Below, one piece after another: positions 43,469 through 50,922 of a stretch of 64,000 bases of DNA. Below the pieces are notes generated by a model, which was not told where the DNA came from, did not search any database, and was given only the letters and a program-made list of their open reading frames with translations. This DNA comes from Actinophytocola sp963825445 (GTDB lineage Bacteria; Actinomycetota; Actinomycetes; Mycobacteriales; Pseudonocardiaceae). The DNA is taken from the NCBI GenBank assembly GCA_963825445.1, contig CAWGTM010000020.1, positions 124,001 through 188,000 of the forward strand. Direction: 5' to 3'. Numbering within the stretch: the stretch's first letter is position 1; each line of letters opens with the position of its first letter. The translations under genes and the position numbers were made by a program.

Positions 43469-44878
43469 ATGGACATCACGCGGCGGACGATGTTGCAGGG
43501 ACTGGGCCTCGCGGGAGGGGCGGCGCTGGCGCTACCCGGGTTGGCCGTGGCTGACCCGCTGGACCTGGCCTTCCGGGTCCGGCACAAGTACCGGCCGTTC
43601 GACCTGATCGCGCCGCGGTTCGTGCAGTACGACACGGCGATCGCGCCTTCTGTCCGGAACACCCTGGTAGACACGGGTGTGCGGCCGCGCGCCCCGTACG
43701 GCACGGTCGAGGTGGAGGTCCGCTCGCTGGCCGGCACGGTGGTCGCGGGCATCGGGACGGTGCTGGGCACGTACTCGTCGACCGGCCAGGTGACCATCGA
43801 GGTGAACGGCACGGTGGTCGCTTCCGGGGCGGCCGCGCTGCCGGGTGCGTTCCGCTTCGCCGTGGTGGTGAACGAGAACGCGGTGACCGTGCTGGCCGAC
43901 GCCACCGGCACGGGCACCGGCTGGCAGCCGTTGCTCACCGAGCGGGACGGCGTGCGGGCGCTGATCGATCTGCGGGATCCGCAGGTGCTGGGGACCATGA
44001 ACTACGTCTACGGCGGCCGAGATTCGGTGCTGCTCGGGCGGGTGCGCGCGGGGTACTTCGGCCAGGCCGGGGTGCGTGACCCGCATGTGGTCCAACACGC
44101 CGACGGCCGGCCGTACATCCGCGACGGGAAGCTGTACCTGACGTTCACGAACGCCGGGCTGGGTTTCTTCCAGCAGGCGCACTGGGGGGTGTGGACCCTC
44201 GATCTGGCCGATCCCTCCCGCCTCGAGCAAGTCGCGACGCTGTTCTTCGCGCGCGACGGCGTGGTGGTGGGTGACCACGCGGGCCAGATCGTGGTGGACG
44301 GCGATCGGTACATCCTGGCCATGAGTTCGTGGGGTGACTTCGCATTCGCCGGGGTCCACATTCGTCACGTGTCGACCACGGCCAACGTTCTGTCGGGCGT
44401 GCATGTGCTGGCCAGTTCGCGGTTGCCGCTGCCGACTTCGGTCAGCTCCTGGGATCCCGCGCTGACTCGTATTGGTTCTCGTTGGCACGTGGCGTTCGTG
44501 GAGAGTCCTTCTCAGTCGCCTGCGTTCGTGTTCCATCCGGCCCTCGCTGTCGGGCCTCGTGGTGGTTCGTACTTCTCGGATCTGGCGCTGGTGGGCGCGG
44601 ACCTGTCGGTGGACCAGACGGAGGGGACGATCCTGCAGAAGATCGACGGTTCGTGGTGGGTGTTGGCCAGTGACGGCGACGCTCGTGAGTACGTCGTGTA
44701 CGACCTGCGGATGCGGCGGCATGGAACTCTGGATGCGCCGTATGGGACGAACATTCCGCATCCTCAGCTCGTGCGGGCTCGGGATCGGTGGTGGATGCTC
44801 ACGTTCGACGGGACTCAGTACGCGGAGCCTGTGCTGGGGTACGGCGGGCATGGGGACTTCATCGTCATGACGGCTTGA
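43469..44878 (+). CDS. Tat-exported beta-propeller-like protein
   Basis: 469 residues. The N-terminus is a twin-arginine signal (DITRRTMLQGLGLAGGAALALP). About residues 60-165 are a beta-sandwich-like stretch. From about residue 185 there are repeated strand pairs (GQAGVRDPHVVQHADGRPYI, DGKLYLTFTNAG, DGDRYILAMSSWGDFAF, GSRWHVAFVESPSQSP, DGSWWVLASDGDA) in the manner of a five-bladed GH43/GH32-like propeller. Catalytic residues cannot be placed with confidence. GC content drops in the last 400 bases, next to the mobile island. Function is unknown. Confidence 0.7.
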   Translation: MDITRRTMLQGLGLAGGAALALPGLAVADPLDLAFRVRHKYRPFDLIAPRFVQYDTAIAPSVRNTLVDTGVRPRAPYGTVEVEVRSLAGTVVAGIGTVLGTYSSTGQVTIEVNGTVVASGAAALPGAFRFAVVVNENAVTVLADATGTGTGWQPLLTERDGVRALIDLRDPQVLGTMNYVYGGRDSVLLGRVRAGYFGQAGVRDPHVVQHADGRPYIRDGKLYLTFTNAGLGFFQQAHWGVWTLDLADPSRLEQVATLFFARDGVVVGDHAGQIVVDGDRYILAMSSWGDFAFAGVHIRHVSTTANVLSGVHVLASSRLPLPTSVSSWDPALTRIGSRWHVAFVESPSQSPAFVFHPALAVGPRGGSYFSDLALVGADLSVDQTEGTILQKIDGSWWVLASDGDAREYVVYDLRMRRHGTLDAPYGTNIPHPQLVRARDRWWMLTFDGTQYAEPVLGYGGHGDFIVMTA

Positions 44879-44880
44879 CG

Positions 44881-44992
44881 GTGGTGTTGCTGGGACGATC
44901 GCGTGCTTCGGTGGCTGTGCATGGGGTTGGGGCGATCGGGGCAGTGTCTCGCCGGTTCGTGGGTGTGGTGTGTTTGGGTGCGGCGAGCCACT
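44881..44992. repeat. left arm of long inverted repeat
   Basis: This stretch matches the complement of 47461-47577 along its whole length at roughly 80-85 percent by eye. The shared core GGGGTTGGGGCGATCGGGGC continues with AGTGTCTCGCC. The arm is cut at ACT by the insertion sequence and continues for about nine bases (ACTGCAGCG) on the other side at 46000-46008. Confidence 0.8.
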
Positions 44993-45999
44993 GAGGTGAT
45001 CTCACCAACTTTCAGTTGAGTCGGCCGTGTTCGAAATGGGTGAGGACGAGGGCGGCTTTGACGATGTCGCCGATCTTGCTGGGGCTGGCGGTGGTGTGGT
45101 GGAGGGTGCGTCAGCGGCCGGTGAGGACGGCGAAGCCGCGTTCGCCCAGGCAGCGCAGTCCGCGCAGGAGGGCGTTGTAGGTGCGGTTGTCCACGTCGAG
45201 GACCTGGTCACCAGGGGGGTTGTTTGATCGGGGTGTGCATGCTGATTCCCGCGCCTTCGTAGCCGCCGTCGGACAGCGTCGGTAGGTCGGGGTGGGACGC
45301 GGCCCAGTACAGGGCGCCGAGCACATGTTCGCGCGCGACGGTCAGGTCGTGGATCGAGCCGGGTTCTGCGTCGGCCACCCACAGCGGGAAGCCGTCCGGT
45401 CCGGAGAGCGCTTGGATGTTGCCGCCGTGTTCGTGGGCTTTCCCGGGGTACCACAGGTCGATCTGTTTTTCTTTGACACTCAGGGTTTTCTCGCTGCAGC
45501 GGTCGGCGGAGAAGATCTTCCCGTCGAGGATGACGTAGGCCAGGTCTTGTTTCTTGGCGTGTTCCAGGGCTTCGTGCAGGTCCGGAGCCTGAGTGGCGAG
45601 CACATCGATGACTTCGTCGAGGTAGCGGTACCCCGTGGCACGCGAGACTCCGTGGTCACGCGCCAAGGCGGTCACGTCGGCGTCCTGGCGGAACCAGCGC
45701 AACCCCAGCACTGCTTGGTTGAAGCAGGTCAACGCCCTGCTGTTCTTGCGGGTACCACGCTGACGACGCTCGGCGCCCAGCAGCCGGGACAGGTACTGGG
45801 CAAGTTCACGGGAGACGTCGAGCATGGCACGATAGGCATCACGGGGAGCCCCTGACCTAGGATTTGATCTTCGCAAATCCAGTCCTAGCAGGAGCTCTCC
45901 GCCCACATCTCACCGGCCTCCACAGCCGGAACCCAGCCACACCAACGACTCGCTCTCACACCAGGCACACACCCAAGACGATCTTGCTGAGATCACCTC
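44993..45999. mobile_element. IS5-type (ISL2-like) insertion sequence, 1007 bp
   Basis: The ends are inverted: GAGGTGATCTCACCAA at the left and the complement of GAGGTGATCTCAGCAA at the right. The three bases ACT are duplicated at 44990-44992 and 46000-46002, as expected for the ANT target of the ISL2 group. The only gene is a damaged leftward transposase. The element interrupts the left arm of a long inverted repeat. Confidence 0.88.
45012..45825 (-). pseudogene. IS5-family (DDE) transposase, inactive
   Basis: The N-terminal HTH region (VTALARDHGVSRATGYRYLDE) and the DDE_4-type catalytic parts (YVILDGKIFSADRC, LWYPGKAHEHGGNIQ, ADAEPGSIHDL, LSDGGYEGAG) are clear. At the G6 run 45214-45219 one extra base shifts the frame after TPIKQP; the other frame continues GDQVLDVDNRTYNALLRGL. 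At 45111-45113 the codon for a conserved Trp after LTGR is TGA. After it the remaining end (SKIGDIVKAALVLTHFEHGRLN) is intact. Two lesions mean the element cannot move by itself. A start at 45825 is the first sensible ATG. Confidence 0.88.
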
Positions 46000-46142
46000 A
46001 CTGCAGCGGTTCATGGTGAGCTTCGTGCGCGGGGCTGGTTTTGTAATTCCTTTTTCACGGTTCACTGTGCGCTTTGTGGATCTTGATTTAGCTTCATTCT
46101 TTCGAGCGATGAAAATATGGGTGGCGGGCGTAGGATTGGGTT

Positions 46143-47345
46143 ATGTCCAGCTCTCGTGTGGTGGGGCTAATCCAGAAACTGGATTCCTCTGCTGCCGCTT
46201 TCCGTGAAGTGTATGCATCTCTGGTGTCGGTGATATCGGAAATGCGGGATGCTGATGTCGCGCATCTGGCGGGGTATAGGCGACTGAGTCTGCTCGTCTC
46301 AGATGTGACGCGGCTCAATCCCCGGTTTGCCACGCGGTTGATCACCCATGCTGAGGTGATCGCGGAGGTGGTGACTCCGACGGGGCATGTGACGCCGGCG
46401 CGGTTGCCGGTGGTGCGCGAAGCTCTGCTGGCCGGTGACTTGGATGCTGAGCAGGTGGATGCGGTTGTGCGGACGGTGAAGAAGATCCCGGACTGGGCTC
46501 CGGGTGACACCGCCGAGGTGGTGGAGAAGCATCTGGTGGCGATGGCTCGGACCGGCCCCGCCCATGTGCTGGCCAAGCACGGCGAAACTTTGTTGGCGCG
46601 GATCGATCCGGATGGTGATCAGCCGGCGGAGGTGTTGGCGGCGCCGAAGAACGTGTTCCGGTACCGGCGGGACGAGGCGGGGTGGATGCACTTCACGGGC
46701 ATCATCGACCCGGAGTCCGCCGAGGAACTGGACTCGATGCTGGGTGCGCTGGCCAAGCCCGGTGGTCCGGAGGATGAGCGGCACCCGACCCAGCGGCTGG
46801 GGGACGCGTTCTGTGATGTGGTCCACCACGCGCTGACCAGCGACAAGTTGCCGGTGCGGGGTGGGGTGAAGCCGCACCTGAATGCGACCGTGGACCTGGA
46901 GGTGCTGCGTAAGGGTGTGGGCACCGCGACCTTGGAAGGTGGTGCGCTGCTGGGTGCGGCGGCGGCGCGGCGGCTCGCCTGCGACGCGGGGGTCATGCCG
47001 ATGGTGATGAGCGGTGCGTCGGTGCCGTTGGATGTGGGCCGCACGCACCGCCTGGTCACCCCCGCTCAGCGGGCAGCGTTGAACGCTCGGGATGGTGGGT
47101 GTGCGTTCCCGAACTGCGATCGTCCGGCGCGGTGGGCGGATGCGCATCACATTCGCCACTGGCTCGACGGCGGCGCCACCGACCTCGCGAACATGGTGCT
47201 CCTCTGCCGAAGACATCACCGGATCATTCACCATTCCGAGTGGGAAGTGCGGATGAGCGCGGTGGGGATCCCGGAATTCATTCCGCCTCGGTGGATTGAT
47301 TCTGGGCAGGTTCCGCGAAGAAACCACCTTCACGCCGTGAGATAA
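46143..47345 (+). CDS. DUF222 / HNH endonuclease protein (13E12 repeat family)
   Basis: 400 residues. Residues 20-260 are the DUF222 helical domain. The C-terminal HNH nuclease is CAFPNCDRPARWADAHHIRHW (split: CAFPNCDRPARW, ADAHHIRHW) near residue 319, with zinc cysteines and the catalytic His pair, then LANMVLLCRRHHRIIH. These proteins are multi-copy, repeat-associated genes in actinobacteria (REP13E12 in mycobacteria). AGGA lies about 10 bases before the ATG. The gene and its 140-base leader are lower in GC than the neighbours. It lies between the two arms of a long inverted repeat, which suggests a mobile or recombinogenic unit. Confidence 0.92.
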   Translation: MSSSRVVGLIQKLDSSAAAFREVYASLVSVISEMRDADVAHLAGYRRLSLLVSDVTRLNPRFATRLITHAEVIAEVVTPTGHVTPARLPVVREALLAGDLDAEQVDAVVRTVKKIPDWAPGDTAEVVEKHLVAMARTGPAHVLAKHGETLLARIDPDGDQPAEVLAAPKNVFRYRRDEAGWMHFTGIIDPESAEELDSMLGALAKPGGPEDERHPTQRLGDAFCDVVHHALTSDKLPVRGGVKPHLNATVDLEVLRKGVGTATLEGGALLGAAAARRLACDAGVMPMVMSGASVPLDVGRTHRLVTPAQRAALNARDGGCAFPNCDRPARWADAHHIRHWLDGGATDLANMVLLCRRHHRIIHHSEWEVRMSAVGIPEFIPPRWIDSGQVPRRNHLHAVR

Positions 47346-47460
47346 CTCGGGTAAGGAAACACGCAGGGTGTAACCATCAACCCGCGCTCCGCTGGTAGGT
47401 GAGAACACGCTGGGACTGGCACTGCTCACCGCAACCCCGTAGCCGCTCAGCCATTCGGTC

Positions 47461-47577
47461 GTTGCAGTGACTCGCCACGCCCACGCACACCATGCCCAGC
47501 CTCTGGCGAGACACTGCCCCGATCGCCCCAACCCCGCGCCCACGAACCGAAGTGCGCGATCGTCCCCGCAACACCCC
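47461..47577. repeat. right arm of long inverted repeat
   Basis: The complement of this stretch runs parallel to 44881-44992 and then to 46000-46008 (CACTGCAACG against CACTGCAGCG). The rest of the 270-base gap 47346-47616 holds no gene that I can support. Confidence 0.8.
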
Positions 47578-47616
47578 CGACACCACCGCACCCAAGCCCG
47601 CGCGGAACCAGCAGAC

Positions 47617-48738
47617 TCAGCGCCAGCGGCCGGAGAGACGAGCGAGCTTCAGACTCAGATGCAGCATGAGCCTCTCCGATCCACTACGCAGATCCGTCCC
47701 AGCCAAACTCTCCAAGCGCTGCAACCGGTAGTACAACGACGTCCGATGGAGACGCAACTGCTTGGCCGTCTCCGCCACGTTCCCCGCCAGGTCCAGATAG
47801 ACCTCGAGCGTCTCGACCAACGGCCGGTGCTGCGGTGAGTCCAGCAGGAGCGAAAGCCCAGGATGCAACTCACCCGGCGGAATCTCCGCCAACATCCGGT
47901 ACACCCCAAGCCCGGACCACGAAGCCGACGGACCGTAACCGGGCACCATGGCCGCCACCGTCGCAGCGTGTCGCGCCTCCCGGTACGAACCGGCCGCGTC
48001 CGCCAAGGAGGGACGGGTACGACCAAGACCCACCACGACCGGCACGGACACCGCGGCGTGCACCTCCGCCGGGTCCGGCACCCGTCCGGCACACAGCAGC
48101 ACCCCGTGGTCGTACCGGACCAGATGCCGCCCGGTGAACCGGACCCGCGCCGCCAGCAAAGCTTGCTCCAGATGCGTTCGGTCCGGTTCAAGAACCGGGC
48201 GGATCACCAGAGCGGTCACCGGGTCGGCCTGCGGGAAGCCGCCCTCCTCGATGAGCAGTCGGGCACCGGTCAGAGCGCGGTCATGATCGCCGAGCAGCAC
48301 GCCCGTCAGCGCTTCCTGCTCGCGGCGCACGGTCAGGCCGGCGGCCAGGCTCTCGTGCAGCAGCGTCAACGCGAGTCCCGGCGCGGCCTTCGCGGCCATG
48401 GCGACATCCTCGTCCGACAGGGGTGGGCCCTCGTCGATCAGCCAGAGGAACCCGAGCAGTCGGTCGCGGTGTCGGGCCGGCACGCAGACCCTGGCCAGGA
48501 CGCCAGAAGTACCAGGAATCCGCAAGGGCCCGGCCGACTCGAAGATCCCGGCCGACCGGAACCGGCGCCGCACGTCCTGGGTGGTCTGGCGGCGCAGGAT
48601 CGAGTCGCGGCGGATGTCGTCCATGGGCTCGGTCTGCTCGCTGTAGGCCACCACACGCTGGCCGTGGTCCTCGAGCAGCACCGGCCGCCCGAGCCGCACG
48701 GCCAGATCCTCGACGATCTGCTGCAGGTTCTCAGTCAT
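47617..48738 (-). CDS. PucR/CdaR-family transcriptional regulator
   Basis: 373 residues from ATG 48738 (ATG 48759 would add seven). There is an N-terminal sensor region (about 1-150, GAF-like), a central GGDEF-like variable segment, and the C-terminal PucR-type HTH (about 310-365) with LVETLEVYLDLAGNVAETAKQL (split: LVETLEVYLDLAGN, VAETAKQL) and LHRTSLYYRLQRLESL. The regulator is divergent from the M6/M64 peptidase genes. A 22-base interrupted palindrome in the spacer may be its operator. Its ligand is unknown. Confidence 0.9.
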   Translation of the reverse strand: MTENLQQIVEDLAVRLGRPVLLEDHGQRVVAYSEQTEPMDDIRRDSILRRQTTQDVRRRFRSAGIFESAGPLRIPGTSGVLARVCVPARHRDRLLGFLWLIDEGPPLSDEDVAMAAKAAPGLALTLLHESLAAGLTVRREQEALTGVLLGDHDRALTGARLLIEEGGFPQADPVTALVIRPVLEPDRTHLEQALLAARVRFTGRHLVRYDHGVLLCAGRVPDPAEVHAAVSVPVVVGLGRTRPSLADAAGSYREARHAATVAAMVPGYGPSASWSGLGVYRMLAEIPPGELHPGLSLLLDSPQHRPLVETLEVYLDLAGNVAETAKQLRLHRTSLYYRLQRLESLAGTDLRSGSERLMLHLSLKLARLSGRWR

Positions 48739-48764
48739 GGGACCAGGCCGTTTCGTCATCTGTC

Positions 48765-48786
48765 GGAACGTTGTGCAACACGTTCC
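48765..48786. promoter_or_regulatory. interrupted palindrome, possible PucR-type operator
   Basis: GGAACGTTGTG followed directly by CAACACGTTCC; 18 of the 22 positions are symmetric. It lies 27-70 bases from the starts of the divergent regulator and M6 peptidase genes. Confidence 0.5.
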
Positions 48787-48834
48787 CTACAGCGGACCGG
48801 TGATGTCGGTCAAGAGCGGAGCTAGCGTCAGTCC

Positions 48835-50922
48835 GTGACCCGCCCTGCAAAGCTGGTGACTGCCCTGCTCTCGGCCGCGACACTCGCGGCCGGTGTGGCG
48901 GTCAGCCCGGCCTCCGCCGCCCCCGCCCCGCCCGAGAACCCCTGGCAGTTCGACCACTGGCCGCAGCAGCAGCCGTGGCAGCAGCAGGCCGGCAACGCCC
49001 GAGTCATGGGTCAGCCCGGCTTCCCCGTTCCCATCGACGCCCAGAACTGGGTCAACCCGGACCACATGACCTGGGACGACTACCAGCCGATCCCGAACAC
49101 CAACTGGGCCGACCCGTCGGTGAAGGGCTCGCAGCGCAACTTCCGTGGCGCGCTCGTCCTCACCGACTACCCGAACCAGCCGTTCGTGGTGACCCAGCCC
49201 CAGAACTCCACGGTGTTCGCCAACCCGAGCGCTGAGGCACACGATATCCCGCGCGAGGAAGTCGCGCAGTTCTACCAGGACTTCCTGAACACCCCGGGCG
49301 ACCTGAACCGCGGCCACACCATCCACGAGTACTGGATGGAGGACTCCGGCGGCCGCTTCGGCGTCGAGCTGGAGGCATTCGGGCCGTACGAGATGCCGGG
49401 CAAGTCCCACGAGTACGCCATGGAGATGCAGGACGGCAACGGCTGCCCGGCCGGCGACTCCTGTGACAAGGACCTGCGGACCGACGGCCGGGCCGCGTGG
49501 GTGGCCGACGTCGGTGTCGAGGTGCCCGCCGGCTTCGACTTCGTCTTCTTCCTCTCCGCCGGCCAGGACGAGTCGTCGACCTGGCAGGAGTTCGGGTCCA
49601 TGAGGTTCCCGAACAAGGAGGACGTGACCGACGAGTTCGGCCCGCCGGACCCCGCGCTCACGAACTGGGTCGACACCCGTTACGTCGACTGGACCTCCTG
49701 GGCGTCCGGTTCGACCATCTGGCCCAACGCCGGCGGCGGATCGTCCACACAGGCCGAAAGCTCCGGCATGTCCGTCTACGCCCACGAGTTCAGCCACATC
49801 CTGGGCATCGGCGACAACTACAACAACCCGTTCGGTGTCCCACCGAGACGGTCCTACAGCGGCATCTGGGAGATGCTGTCGCGCGGCACGTTCAACGGGC
49901 CGGGCGGCCCGCACAGCCGCTGGATGATCCCGGCGACCGGCGGCGCGTCCATGGGCGCGCAACACATGCTGCGCAACAAGATCGACCTCGGGATCGTCGA
50001 CGAGCAGAACGTGCTGCGGCTGTCCCGCGAGGCACTCGCCCAGTCGGGCATGGTGATCGCGAAGGTGACCGCTCGGGCCGTCCAACCAGGACAGAACGGG
50101 TTGGCGGGCATCAACGTCCAGATGGACTCCGGTGACCTGAGCCCGCGCTGCGACGTGAACACCGATCCGTTCTGTGACGGCGGTGGCTACAACAACTACA
50201 CGGTCGAGGTCGTGGACCGGATGGGCACCGACTCGTTCACCCCGGACGCCGGTGTGTTGCTCGCGAAGACGAAGAACGTGGACCGCGCGCCGTTCGAGTG
50301 GGTGATCGACGCCAACCCGCAGGACATCGGGATGACCGACTACGTCCTGCCGGACGGCACCGAGGTGCCCATCACGATCGGCGACTACCGGCAGCTGTCG
50401 GACGCGTTGTTCCATGCCGGCACCAACTCCGGCAGTGAGTACGAGTTCGTGGACGAGGCCAACCGGCTGCATTTCTACGTGCTGAACGTGCACCGCGACG
50501 CCCACGGCCAGCTGTCGTACACGGTGGCCATCCGTTCGCTCGACGGTGCCGGTCCGCAGCGGCGCGGCGTGCTCGCCGTGCCGACGGCCGCCGGTGCCGG
50601 CAAGGACGGCGTGGCCACCTGCAAGTTCCCCGTGCTCAACACCGGCTGGAAGGCGAACCCGCAGGGACAGCACCCGGAGGACGTGCGGAAGTACCTGAAC
50701 GGCGACGTCTACCGCGTCTCGGCCACCGTGCAGGGTCGCGGATGGACAGTGGACGTGCCGAACGCCCTTGCCACGGCGGACTTCGGCAAGACCGTCCAGG
50801 TGCCGGTCCACGCGAAGAAGAACGGCAGCGGTTCGCTGGTCGCGCAGGTGAAGCTGACCGCCACGTCGGAGAGCGATCCGTCGAAGCGGTCCACCGCCAC
50901 CTGCACCGTGGTCGGCCGCTGA
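48835..50922 (+). CDS. secreted M6-family (immune inhibitor A-like) metallopeptidase
   Basis: 695 residues. The signal peptide is LVTALLSAATLAAGVAVSP (cleavage near ASA). The M6 catalytic domain spans about 90-440, with the zinc motif AHEFSHILGIGD near residue 318. The C-terminal part (about 560-695) looks like a beta-sandwich stabilised by two cysteines (ATCKFPV, TATCTVVG). GTG 48835 is the start. Its stop TGA shares its last base with the ATG of the M64 gene, so both peptidases are made together. It probably degrades extracellular proteins. Confidence 0.92.
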   Translation: MTRPAKLVTALLSAATLAAGVAVSPASAAPAPPENPWQFDHWPQQQPWQQQAGNARVMGQPGFPVPIDAQNWVNPDHMTWDDYQPIPNTNWADPSVKGSQRNFRGALVLTDYPNQPFVVTQPQNSTVFANPSAEAHDIPREEVAQFYQDFLNTPGDLNRGHTIHEYWMEDSGGRFGVELEAFGPYEMPGKSHEYAMEMQDGNGCPAGDSCDKDLRTDGRAAWVADVGVEVPAGFDFVFFLSAGQDESSTWQEFGSMRFPNKEDVTDEFGPPDPALTNWVDTRYVDWTSWASGSTIWPNAGGGSSTQAESSGMSVYAHEFSHILGIGDNYNNPFGVPPRRSYSGIWEMLSRGTFNGPGGPHSRWMIPATGGASMGAQHMLRNKIDLGIVDEQNVLRLSREALAQSGMVIAKVTARAVQPGQNGLAGINVQMDSGDLSPRCDVNTDPFCDGGGYNNYTVEVVDRMGTDSFTPDAGVLLAKTKNVDRAPFEWVIDANPQDIGMTDYVLPDGTEVPITIGDYRQLSDALFHAGTNSGSEYEFVDEANRLHFYVLNVHRDAHGQLSYTVAIRSLDGAGPQRRGVLAVPTAAGAGKDGVATCKFPVLNTGWKANPQGQHPEDVRKYLNGDVYRVSATVQGRGWTVDVPNALATADFGKTVQVPVHAKKNGSGSLVAQVKLTATSESDPSKRSTATCTVVGR

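Noticed and set aside
46013..46142. Small open frame in the lower-GC leader before the HNH gene
   Set aside because: It has no ribosome site, overlaps the HNH start and shows no recognisable pattern. The low GC fits mobile DNA rather than a coding region.
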